DNA of 8,803 nt from Streptosporangiaceae bacterium. Its GTDB lineage: Bacteria > Actinomycetota > Actinomycetes > Streptosporangiales > Streptosporangiaceae. The notes beneath the pieces were generated by a model. It did not search any database and was not told the origin of the DNA. It saw only the letters and a list, made by a program, of their open reading frames with translations. Positions 1 through 6,288 of the stretch are shown here, piece by piece. Each line of letters opens with the position of its first letter. Position 1 is the stretch's first letter. Location: NCBI GenBank assembly GCA_025934635.1, contig JAICWX010000353.1, positions 1 to 8,803 on the forward strand. The letters are read 5' to 3'. The position numbers and the translations under genes were made by a program.

Positions 1-594
1 GCCCCCGCGCTGAGCCTTGGTGGCCAGGTAGGCGGCGTTGGTCTCGTTCAGGTGCAGGGCGGTGGGGACCTGCCGGGCGATCGTGATGCCCAGCCGGGCC
101 AGCTGAGCGCCCTTGTCCGGGTTGTTGCTCAGCAGCGCGATGCGGCTGGCACCGAGCGCGTGCAGCATCTGGGCCGCGCTGGTGTAGTCGCGCTCGTCGG
201 CCCGGTGGCCGAGCGCGAGATTCGCGTCGTACGTATCCAGGCCACGATCTTGCAGCGCGTAGGCGTCGAGTTTGTCGTACAGACCGATGCCGCGCCCCTC
301 CTGACGCAGGTACAGCAGGTACCCGCCGTGCTCGGTGATCCGCTCGATAGCTTCGCGCAGTTGCGGCCCGCAATCGCAGCGCTGGCTGCCGAACACGTCA
401 CCGGTGAGGCATTCGCTGTGCAGGCGCACCAGCGGTAGCCGGGCCGCGGCGGGCCGGCCGAACTCGAGGGCCACGTGCTGCTGCGCGTCGGCCAGGCCGG
501 TAAAGGTGACGGCCGTGGCCGTGGTCGAATAGCCGTCAGCCAGCCGTAGCGGAATGCGAATACGCTGGCGGATCACCGCCGCCTGGTAAGCCAC
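1..594 (-). CDS. ribA: GTP cyclohydrolase II, C-terminus cut by window edge
   Basis: This enzyme opens the imidazole ring of GTP and releases formate and pyrophosphate, giving the diaminopyrimidine precursor of riboflavin. The 198 residues visible match nearly the whole E. coli RibA (196 aa), so only a few residues are missing. The zinc ligands are C62, C73 and C75 in LHSECLTGD...[10 protein letters not shown]. The [20 protein letters not shown] segment (96-116) carries Y112, equivalent to E. coli Tyr105. ADERDY holds D133 and R135, and LLSNNPDK and NAAYLATK close the fold. It has no DHBP synthase domain, so it is stand-alone and not RibBA type. The GTG start at 594 is chosen because AAGGAGG lies six bases before it. 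The start lies inside the end of the preceding membrane protein gene. No other riboflavin gene is in the window, so a dedicated role in the neighbouring pterin-like cluster is inferred. Family call very sure; pathway role uncertain. Confidence 0.95.
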   Translation of the reverse strand, partial: MAYQAAVIRQRIRIPLRLADGYSTTATAVTFTGLADAQQHVALEFGRPAAARLPLVRLHSECLTGDVFGSQRCDCGPQLREAIERITEHGGYLLYLRQEGRGIGLYDKLDAYALQDRGLDTYDANLALGHRADERDYTSAAQMLHALGASRIALLSNNPDKGAQLARLGITIARQVPTALHLNETNAAYLATKAQRGG

Positions 595-1651
595 GAACGG
601 CCTCCTTCGTCAGCGCCGCCGGATCAGGTTCTCCCGGCTCACCGAGATGTTCCCGGCCGCGACGGCGACGGACGGCGTCCCTCGCCAGCAGGCCCGCGCC
701 TGGGGAAACCGCGACCAGCATGAGCACTGCATAAAGGGTAGCCGCGGTGACCCCGTTAGCCGCGCCGAGCCCGGCGCCGGCGAAGGCCCAGGCGGCTATG
801 CCCTCCCGTGGCCCCCACCCGCCGACACTCAACGGGATCCCGGCGGCGATCTGGACGACCATCAGCAGGGCGATCAGTTCGCCCAGGGGCGCGGTGCTAC
901 CGGCGAACCGGGCCGCGATGACGAACGTGGCCGTGTGCCCGGCGACGACCAGCAGCGAGGCCAGCGTGACCTGCGGCCATACCCCCGTGACGAGCAGACC
1001 GCGACGCAGGTCAGCGGCGATGGCCCGGGCGGCGCGGGCCGGCCGCGACGGGCCGCGGCGAGCGGCGGCCCGCACGACCAGCACGGCGCAGCCGGCTACG
1101 CCCGCGATGGCCGCCAGGACGTAGGGCAGCGCCGGCCGGACCGGCGAGGGCAGGATCAGCAGCACCACGGCGGTCACGACGGCCTGGATGACCAGACCGC
1201 ACAGCCGTTCCCACCCCACCGCGCGCAGTCCCTGCGTGACGTCCCCAGCGCGCCGGCCCTGGGCGACCGCCCGGTGCACGTCGCCGAGAATCCCGCCGGG
1301 AAGCACCGAGTTGAGGAACAGGGAACGGTAGTAGGCACCGGTCGCGCCGGGCAGGTCGATGTCGGCGCCGAGCGCCCGGGCGACGACCCGCCACCGCCAG
1401 GCCGAACACACGGTGGTCAGGGCAGTGAGCGTGACGGCGGCGACGACGGCCGGCCAGCTGACCGCGCGCAGCCCATCCTTGAACGGCGCCGCGCCCAGCT
1501 CCCGCCCGAGGAACCACAGCACGGCAACGCCAGCGGCCAGACGCAGCAGCGACGGGCCGAAGCGGCGGACGGCCGGGCTGATCCCGGCCGGAACTGAGTG
1601 CAGTGGCACCACACCGGTTACACGGGCCAGCTCGGCAAATAGTTCAGCCAT
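536..1651 (-). CDS. Lysylphosphatidylglycerol synthase TM-region family membrane protein (flippase-like)
   Basis: A 371-residue polytopic inner-membrane protein of the PF03706 (LPG synthase TM region, YbhN/UPF0104) type. Members resemble the flippase half of MprF, without its aminoacyl-transferase domain, and are thought to move or handle lipid-linked substrates. Hydrophobic segments lie near residues 32-48, 66-84, 110-123, 150-168, 174-194, 226-247, 257-275 and 286-322. The family's two signature stretches are present: [16 protein letters not shown] (113-128) and [15 protein letters not shown] (272-286). The C-terminal tail from about 326 is basic, then Pro/Gly-rich and probably cytoplasmic. 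It overlaps ribA by 59 bases, so the two are almost certainly one transcript. No clear Shine-Dalgarno precedes the ATG at 1651; instead a 10-base palindrome sits three bases upstream, so the start is the weakest part of the call. It is divergent from the CDP-alcohol transferase fusion, which fits a shared lipid role. Its substrate cannot be read from sequence. Confidence 0.85.
   Translation of the reverse strand: MAELFAELARVTGVVPLHSVPAGISPAVRRFGPSLLRLAAGVAVLWFLGRELGAAPFKDGLRAVSWPAVVAAVTLTALTTVCSAWRWRVVARALGADIDLPGATGAYYRSLFLNSVLPGGILGDVHRAVAQGRRAGDVTQGLRAVGWERLCGLVIQAVVTAVVLLILPSPVRPALPYVLAAIAGVAGCAVLVVRAAARRGPSRPARAARAIAADLRRGLLVTGVWPQVTLASLLVVAGHTATFVIAARFAGSTAPLGELIALLMVVQIAAGIPLSVGGWGPREGIAAWAFAGAGLGAANGVTAATLYAVLMLVAVSPGAGLLARDAVRRRRGREHLGEPGEPDPAALTKEAVRGLPGGGDPPAYSHSATAG
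601..607 (-). promoter_or_regulatory. Strong ribosome binding site of ribA
   Basis: On the minus strand the sequence reads AAGGAGG, a full anti-16S match, followed by a six-base spacer and the GTG at 594. It sits inside the coding region of the upstream membrane protein, so it fixes the ribA start despite the gene overlap and suggests that ribA is translated from the same transcript. Confidence 0.85.
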
Positions 1652-1653
1652 CC

Positions 1654-1690
1654 GGCTGCGCAGCGTGAACTGGCTGCGCAGCGGTGAACC
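1654..1690. promoter_or_regulatory. Paired palindromic direct repeats in the divergent control region
   Basis: The perfect 10-base palindrome GCTGCGCAGC occurs at 1655-1664 and again at 1673-1682, 18 bases centre to centre. Each copy is preceded by G and followed by GTGAAC or GGTGAAC, so the repeated unit is about 18 bases. A third partial echo, AGCGTGACC, follows at 1691-1699. The first copy sits just outside the ATG of the membrane protein at 1651 and the array lies between two divergent genes. It is therefore a good candidate operator for a dimeric regulator, or a hairpin in the leader. The regulator is not in the window. Confidence 0.45.
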
Positions 1691-1693
1691 AGC

Positions 1694-4150
1694 GTGACCG
1701 CGAACCCGTTGTCCCTAAAAGGGATGACGAGATATGACCACGGAGACGGGAGCGCGGTGCGCACTACTGAGCTGCCGACAATTCGGCTTGCGGACAAAAG
1801 CGCGCTGCCTGCGATCCGGCTCGCGGCGATCCTGGGGCTGCTCGCCACCGCCGTCCTGCTCGGCGTCGTGTCCGTCACTGTCGGTCTCGGCGCGGCCGGC
1901 TGGATCGCCGGCCTGATCAGCGGTTCGGCGGCGGCGGCGCTGCTGACCGCCGCCCGGCTGCGCAGCGACCAGCCGGCGATAACCCAGGCGGACTGGGTCA
2001 CCCTGACCCGGACGACGCTGATCGCCGGGGTCGCGGGCCTCGTGGCCGACTCGTTCAGCCGGCCGGTATCGATCACCGCGCTGGTCACCCTGGCCAGCGT
2101 CGCGCTGGCCCTCGACGCGGTCGACGGGCAGGTGGCGCGCCGGACCGGCACCGCCACCCCGCTGGGCGGCCGCATCGACGGCGACGCCGACGCCTTCCTC
2201 ATCCTGGTGCTCAGCATCTTCGTCTCCCGGGACTACGGCAGCTGGGTGCTGGTCATCGGCGCCGCCCGCTACGCGCTGCTGCTGGCGGGCTGGTTGATGC
2301 CGTGGCTGGCCGCGCCGTTGCCACCCCGGTACTGGGGCAAGGTCGTGGCCGCGGTCCAGGGCATCGTGCTCACCGTCGCCGTATCCGGAGTGACCAGCCG
2401 CCTGACCGGGATGATCGCGGTCGCCGTCGCGCTGCTGCTGCTGGCCGAGTCGTTCGGCCGCAGCGTGATCTGGCTGTATCGTACCGGCGCGGGCCCGCGC
2501 ACCCACCGGGTCGTGCGGATCGTCATCCTGGGGCTGGCGCTCGGGCTGCTGTGGTTCGACCTGGTGGCGCCCGACCGCTCCTGGGAGTTCAGCCTCAGCG
2601 CTTTCGTCCGCATCCCGGTGGAAGCGCTGGTCCTGGTGGCGGTCGCGCTGGTGCTGCCGCTGTGGCCGCGACGGATCGTGGCCACGATCGCCGGGCTCCT
2701 GCTCAGCATGCTCACCCTCGACAAGATCCTCAACATAGCGATGTGGGAGGAGCTCAACCGGCCGTTCAACCCGCTGAACGACTGGGGCAGCATCAGGCCG
2801 GCCGCGGGCGTGGTGCGCGACGCCATCGGCACCACGCTCACCAACGTCGTGCTCGTCGCGATCTGGGCCGGTATCGCCGTGCTGGTCGTCGCCCTCACCG
2901 CGGCGACGGTTCACGTCACCGCGGTGGCCGCCCGGCACCGCCGCGGCGCCCTTCGCGGCCTGATCGCCGTCACCGCCGTCTGGGCGCTGTCCGCGGGCCT
3001 GTCCCTGCAGGCCACCGCGGGGGCTCCGGTCGCCTCGACCAGCGCCGCCGGGCTGGCCGTCTCGCAGGTGCACGCCTTCCAGTCGGCGCTCAGCGACCCG
3101 CGCCGGTTCACCGAGGCCACCCGCAGTCCCGACCCCGAAGCCGCCATCCCCGCCTCGGACCTGCTGACCGGGTTGCGCGGCAAGGACGTCCTCATCGTCT
3201 TCGTCGAAAGCTACGGGCAGGTCGCCGTCCACGGTTCGAGCTTCGCGCCTGGCGTTGGCGCCGTCTTGCGCAAGCAGAACGCCATGCTGACCGACGCCGG
3301 CTGGTCCACGCAGAGCGCGTGGGCCACCTCCCCGACCTTCGGCGGCATCAGCTGGCTGGCCCACTCCACCGTGCAGTCAGGGCTGTGGGTCAACAGCAAC
3401 CAGCGGTACAACGAGCTCATCGCCAGCCAGCGGTACACCCTCAGCGATGCCTTCTCCAAGGCCGGGTGGCACACGGTCGCCGACGACCCGACCGACAACC
3501 GGCACTGGAAGCCCGGCACAGCCTTTTACCACTACGACCAGCTCTACAACCAGTTCAACGTCGGCTACCAGGGCCCGAAGTTCAGCTACTCCCAGATGCC
3601 CGACCAGTACACCTTTGCCGCGTTCCAGCGGAACGAGCTCAAGCCCGGCCACCAGCCCGTGATGGCCGAGATCGACACGACCTCCTCGCACCTGCCCTGG
3701 GCCCCGCTGCCGACCATGGTGCCCTGGAACAAGGTCGGTAACGGCTCGATCTTCGACCCGCAGCCCGCGCAGAGCGAAACCTCGACCACGATCTGGCGCA
3801 ACCAGAATACCGTGCGTCAGTACTACGGCATGTCGATCCAGTACTCGCTGACGGCCCTCACGTCCTGGATCACCGAGCTGAACGACCCGAACCTCGTGCT
3901 CATCTTCATGGGCGACCACCAGCCCCATACCGCCGTCTCCGGCCACGGCGCCAATCACGACGTACCGATCTCGATCGTCACCCGCGCCCCGTCGGTGCTC
4001 AGGCAGATGTCCGCCTGGCACTGGCAGAACGGGCTGATGCCTGATCTCAGCGCTCCGGTCGTGCCCATGGACGCCTTCCGCAATAAGTTCCTCAACACCT
4101 TCAGCTCGGCCGCGGCCCAGACGGCATCGGCCGGGTCCGCGGGCCGCTAG
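1694..4150 (+). CDS. CDP-alcohol phosphatidyltransferase fused to a sulfatase/LtaS-like domain
   Basis: The longest frame is 818 residues (numbering from GTG 1694). The likelier start is GTG 1757 (residue 22), preceded by GGAG and GGGAG; 1694 has no ribosome site. Residues 41-262 form a membrane CDP-alcohol phosphatidyltransferase with a perfect DxxDGxxARx8Gx3Dx3D motif (D141, D144, G145, A148, R149, G158, D162, D166). It would transfer a phospho-alcohol from a CDP-activated donor. Further membrane segments lie near 273-291, 305-323, 327-344, 382-412 and 419-437. From about 497 to 800 there is an alkaline-phosphatase/sulfatase fold like LtaS or MdoB, probably extracytoplasmic. Candidate metal and catalytic residues are E505 in FVESYG, T548 in SPTFGG as nucleophile, H666 in SSHLPW, and D741-H742 in MGDHQPH. 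The fusion suggests synthesis of a lipid on one side of the membrane and head-group transfer or hydrolysis on the other. Substrates are unknown. It ends 14 bases before the convergent phosphatase gene. Confidence 0.88.
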   Translation: MTANPLSLKGMTRYDHGDGSAVRTTELPTIRLADKSALPAIRLAAILGLLATAVLLGVVSVTVGLGAAGWIAGLISGSAAAALLTAARLRSDQPAITQADWVTLTRTTLIAGVAGLVADSFSRPVSITALVTLASVALALDAVDGQVARRTGTATPLGGRIDGDADAFLILVLSIFVSRDYGSWVLVIGAARYALLLAGWLMPWLAAPLPPRYWGKVVAAVQGIVLTVAVSGVTSRLTGMIAVAVALLLLAESFGRSVIWLYRTGAGPRTHRVVRIVILGLALGLLWFDLVAPDRSWEFSLSAFVRIPVEALVLVAVALVLPLWPRRIVATIAGLLLSMLTLDKILNIAMWEELNRPFNPLNDWGSIRPAAGVVRDAIGTTLTNVVLVAIWAGIAVLVVALTAATVHVTAVAARHRRGALRGLIAVTAVWALSAGLSLQATAGAPVASTSAAGLAVSQVHAFQSALSDPRRFTEATRSPDPEAAIPASDLLTGLRGKDVLIVFVESYGQVAVHGSSFAPGVGAVLRKQNAMLTDAGWSTQSAWATSPTFGGISWLAHSTVQSGLWVNSNQRYNELIASQRYTLSDAFSKAGWHTVADDPTDNRHWKPGTAFYHYDQLYNQFNVGYQGPKFSYSQMPDQYTFAAFQRNELKPGHQPVMAEIDTTSSHLPWAPLPTMVPWNKVGNGSIFDPQPAQSETSTTIWRNQNTVRQYYGMSIQYSLTALTSWITELNDPNLVLIFMGDHQPHTAVSGHGANHDVPISIVTRAPSVLRQMSAWHWQNGLMPDLSAPVVPMDAFRNKFLNTFSSAAAQTASAGSAGR
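1709..1738 (+). promoter_or_regulatory. Candidate promoter with embedded palindrome for the CDP-alcohol transferase fusion
   Basis: TTGTCC at 1709-1714 and TATGAC at 1733-1738 are spaced 18 bases, a plausible but imperfect sigma-70-type -35/-10 pair. Between them lies the inverted repeat TCCCT-AAA-AGGGA (1712-1724), placed where a repressor would block polymerase. If this promoter is real, transcription would begin near 1745. That argues that the GTG at 1757, and not the first possible start at 1694, is used. Read by eye only. Confidence 0.3.
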
Positions 4151-4159
4151 TCAGGCCCG
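4140..4159. terminator. Hairpin between convergent genes
   Basis: CGGGCC at 4140-4145 and GGCCCG at 4154-4159 can pair across an eight-base loop that contains the TAG stop of the fusion gene. It lies five bases beyond the stop of the convergent phosphatase gene (4165-4167), so it could end transcripts from both sides. There is no U tract, as is common in actinobacteria, and the stem is only six pairs. Confidence 0.4.
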
Positions 4160-4164
4160 GTAAG

Positions 4165-4806
4165 TCACGGAAGGTGGCTGGTGTCGTTGACGCGATGGAC
4201 GGCGGCGAACCCGCGGCCGTGCCACTGGATCTCGCTGATGCAGGCGGAACCGAGGTAGAGCCGGTAAAGGGTGCTGAGCGGGACGCCGAGAGCCCGGCAC
4301 AGCATGATCTTTATCGGGGTGACGTGGCTGACGACCAGGACGGTCTGGCCGCCGTGATCCCGCAGCAGCCGGTCACAGGCCCGGTTCACCCGGCATGAGG
4401 TGTCGGCGAAGCTCTCCCCGCCGGGCGGTGCCTGCTCGAGGTCGCGCCGCCAGGCGGCCGCGGCCGCGGGCCACCGCTGCTGGATTTCCTCCAGGGTGAA
4501 GCCTTCCCAGTCACCGAAGTCGGTTTCACGCAGATCATCATCGATGGCCGCGGTCAGGCCCAGTTCGCCGGCCGCGATCGCGGCGGTCGCGACCGCGCGC
4601 TGCAACGGCGAGCTGACCACCGCGTCGATCGGAGCGCCGCTGGCGAGGCGGCCGGCGGCGGCCTTGGCCTGCCGGGTGCCGCTGGCGCTGAGCGGGAGGT
4701 CACGCAGCCCGCTGAAGCGGTGCTCAGGTGACAACTGGGTATCGCCGTGCCGCAGCAGGACAGTGATGGTGGGATCGGCGGTGGGGTTGTCCCAGCCCAG
4801 AGTCAT
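4165..4806 (-). CDS. Histidine phosphatase superfamily protein (phosphoglycerate mutase-like)
   Basis: A 213-residue cytoplasmic phosphomonoesterase of the histidine phosphatase clade. The phosphoacceptor motif is LLRHGDT (H20, with R19). R70 lies in SSPLQRAVATA, E93 in LRETDFGDWEG is the expected acid/base, and H160 in VVSHVTPIK completes the phosphate pocket. Length and pattern fit the CobC/alpha-ribazole phosphatase-like branch. The C-terminal SHVTPIK...LYRLYLGSA stretch recalls the phosphatase domain of mycobacterial Rv2228c, from memory. It lacks the insert expected of a true cofactor-dependent phosphoglycerate mutase, so glycolysis is unlikely. It follows the PTPS-like gene on the same strand after 73 bases, and a palindrome in that gap may control it. 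A role removing phosphate from a nucleotide- or pterin-derived intermediate is an inference from context. ATG 4806 is used; its ribosome site is poor (a G run about six bases upstream). Confidence 0.88.
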   Translation of the reverse strand: MTLGWDNPTADPTITVLLRHGDTQLSPEHRFSGLRDLPLSASGTRQAKAAAGRLASGAPIDAVVSSPLQRAVATAAIAAGELGLTAAIDDDLRETDFGDWEGFTLEEIQQRWPAAAAAWRRDLEQAPPGGESFADTSCRVNRACDRLLRDHGGQTVLVVSHVTPIKIMLCRALGVPLSTLYRLYLGSACISEIQWHGRGFAAVHRVNDTSHLP

Positions 4807-4840
4807 ATGGCTGCCCCCGCGATGGTGACGAAGTGGTATC

Positions 4841-4861
4841 TGTCCCTATGAGAGGACACGA
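4841..4861. promoter_or_regulatory. Palindrome resembling the one upstream of the fusion gene
   Basis: In the 73-base gap upstream of the phosphatase gene, TGTCC (4841-4845) and GGACA (4854-4858) form an inverted repeat with an eight-base spacer. The 21-base stretch starting TGTCCCTA matches the stretch at 1710-1730 at about 16 of 21 positions without gaps, including the shared ACGA end. Two similar sites in two separate control regions of the cluster suggest one regulator. Comparison was by eye. Confidence 0.35.
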
Positions 4862-4879
4862 AGATGCCAGCAGAACGGT

Positions 4880-5275
4880 TCAGCTGGCCGGACCGGTGTC
4901 AGCACGTGCGCGGTATCCGCCGAACGCGACGGGATTTTCCCAGACTCGCACGGCCAGTGTCTCTCCGCCGGAAGAAGCGACGACGGGCGAAAGGGTGTCA
5001 TGCACCCAGCGGGCGAACACCTCGACGGTGACCGCCTCGGCCTCGGCCGGGCGTATCTCCTCCAGGTTACGGTCTTCGACCCGGCTGGTCAGCTCGGTGA
5101 GCGCCGCTTCCAGCACATCCAGATCACAGACCATGCCCCGCTCGTCGAGCTGCTCGCGGTCCACCACGATGTCGATCCGGTAGTCATGATCGTGCAGCTC
5201 CCCCTCGGGCCCGGGCAGTCCCGGCATGATGTGGAAAGCGCGGACGTTTCGGCTCAGCCCGACTTCACAGGTCAC
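4880..5275 (-). CDS. 6-pyruvoyltetrahydropterin synthase (PTPS/QueD)-fold protein with altered catalytic residues
   Basis: A 131-residue T-fold protein of the PTPS/6-carboxytetrahydropterin synthase family. Possible zinc ligands are H15 (AFHIMPG) and H28/H30 (LHDHDY, in place of the usual HGHNY). The usual catalytic Cys a few residues before this motif is absent (E24 by alignment). The usual catalytic Asp-His pair (LDHxxLN) reads V-E67-D68-R-N-L-E. The pterin-anchoring Glu is kept as E113 in VWENP, with E85 in TVEVFARW. It therefore probably binds a pterin or pyrimidine but should not do standard PTPS or QueD chemistry. From memory, S. coelicolor SCO6650 is a solved homologue with the same loss and unknown function. 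The GTG start at 5275 is chosen because AGGAG lies eight bases upstream; an ATG at 5308 in the same frame has no such site. It overlaps the dehydrogenase end by 11 bases, showing translational coupling. Confidence 0.87.
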   Translation of the reverse strand: MTCEVGLSRNVRAFHIMPGLPGPEGELHDHDYRIDIVVDREQLDERGMVCDLDVLEAALTELTSRVEDRNLEEIRPAEAEAVTVEVFARWVHDTLSPVVASSGGETLAVRVWENPVAFGGYRARADTGPAS

Positions 5276-6245
5276 CGGCAGCACTCCTGTCGTAGTTGAG
5301 AACGGCATGCATCAGTCCGGGTTTCCCCTGGTCCACAGCCCGGAACGCGTCGGCGGCGGCACCGAAGTCGAAGACGTGCGTGCACAGCTGCGCCAACGGC
5401 AGCTCGGGCAGCAGCTCGACGGTCTCCTGGCGGCGCCGGGACCGGCTCCAGGTCCCGGACAGCCGGGCCGGCACGGTGGAGACCTGCGTGCTGCGGATCG
5501 TCAGCCGCCGCCGGTGGAAGGCGCCGCCGAGCGGCAGGACCACGGGTTTGGCGCCGAACCACGACGCGACCAGCAGGGTCCCCTCGTGGGCCAGCAGGTC
5601 CAGCGCCAGCGCGGGCGCATCCGGGTTTCCGCTAGCGTCAATGACCAGCGGAACCTCCTGGGTCACCAGTTCCGCCGGGGCCGCGGCGGTGACGCCGAGG
5701 CTGCTGGCGACGTCGCGGCGCCACGGGAGCGGCTCGGCGATCAGCGGCCGCCACCCGGAACGCTGCAGCAGCAGGCCGGTCAGCAGGCCGAGCACGCCGC
5801 CGCCGAGCACGATGACCCGGTCCCGGTAGCCGGCCCCGGCGTCGAGCGTCACCTGCAGCGCCGTCTCGACCAGCGGCAGCAAGGTGGCGGAGGCGGGATC
5901 GATGGCCGGCAGCGGGATCAGCTCACCAGGCCGCGCCGCGAAGATGTCCTGGTGCGGATGGAAGGCGAAAACCGCCTGGCCGGACTCCGCTACCTCGCCG
6001 ACACACGCATACCCGTAGGCGAAGGGATAGGAAAAGGTGCCGCCCAGCGCGTCGATCGTGTCGTCCAGCGCCAGCTCGGCCGGGACCTCGCCGCGGTACA
6101 CCAGCCGTTCGGTGCCACCGCTGATGCCCGAGCACACGGTGCGGACCAGGACCTCACCAGCCGCGGGCCGCGGTGTGGGCACTTCCCTGAGCTCCACACA
6201 GCGCGGCGCGGTATGAAAGAGCGCACGGGCAGGCACGCAGCTCAC
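5265..6245 (-). CDS. Zinc-free medium-chain dehydrogenase/reductase, BchC-like
   Basis: A 326-residue member of the medium-chain dehydrogenase/reductase superfamily. The nucleotide-binding motif is VIVLGGGVLGLL (144-155, GxGxxG). The N-terminal half carries CSGISGGTERLVYRG (38-52), a hallmark shared with BchC-type (bacteriochlorophyllide hydroxyethyl dehydrogenase) proteins and often annotated as zinc-binding alcohol dehydrogenase. The catalytic zinc ligands of true alcohol dehydrogenases appear replaced: S42 for Cys, and Y79-A80 for His-Glu in YGYACVGEV. No four-Cys structural zinc loop is present. A photosynthetic role is improbable here. Its 11-base overlap with the PTPS-like gene suggests that it oxidises or reduces an intermediate of the same pathway. 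The start may be GTG 6245 or GTG 6236; the second has AGGTGA five bases upstream and gives the usual short N-terminus. The substrate is not predictable. Confidence 0.85.
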   Translation of the reverse strand: MSCVPARALFHTAPRCVELREVPTPRPAAGEVLVRTVCSGISGGTERLVYRGEVPAELALDDTIDALGGTFSYPFAYGYACVGEVAESGQAVFAFHPHQDIFAARPGELIPLPAIDPASATLLPLVETALQVTLDAGAGYRDRVIVLGGGVLGLLTGLLLQRSGWRPLIAEPLPWRRDVASSLGVTAAAPAELVTQEVPLVIDASGNPDAPALALDLLAHEGTLLVASWFGAKPVVLPLGGAFHRRRLTIRSTQVSTVPARLSGTWSRSRRRQETVELLPELPLAQLCTHVFDFGAAADAFRAVDQGKPGLMHAVLNYDRSAAGDL

Positions 6246-6249
6246 CTAC

Positions 6250-6276
6250 CCGCCGCTTATCTGTGCAAAACGGCGG
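6250..6276. repeat. Short inverted repeat in the gap between dehydratase and BchC-like dehydrogenase
   Basis: CCGCCG (6250-6255) and CGGCGG (6271-6276) flank a 15-base AT-richer spacer that holds CTTATCTG. This occupies most of the 43-base gap between the two minus-strand genes. It could be a weak terminator for the dehydratase transcript or a binding site at the start of the pterin-like operon. It has no U tract and the arms are only six bases. Confidence 0.25.
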
Positions 6277-6288
6277 CACCAGGGGGCA

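Noticed and set aside
1..594. Bifunctional RibBA
   Set aside because: A strong ribosome site places the start directly before the cyclohydrolase domain, and the sequence upstream encodes a membrane protein, not DHBP synthase.
1715..3364. Minus-strand open frame of 549 codons opposite the fusion gene
   Set aside because: Charged, Gly/Arg/Asp-rich translation without domains. The plus-strand frame has a perfect CDP-alcohol transferase motif.
2302..3741. Plus-strand open frame of 479 codons in another frame of the fusion gene
   Set aside because: Arg/Pro-rich translation typical of an out-of-frame reading of high-GC coding sequence.
4165..4806. Assignment as glycolytic phosphoglycerate mutase
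   Set aside because: Short 213-residue form with CobC-like sequence around SHVTPIK and no mutase-type insert; a general or pathway phosphatase is more likely.
5276..5308. ATG 5308 as the start of the PTPS-like gene
   Set aside because: It would overlap the dehydrogenase by 44 bases and has no ribosome site, whereas GTG 5275 has AGGAG at the right distance and matches the family N-terminus.
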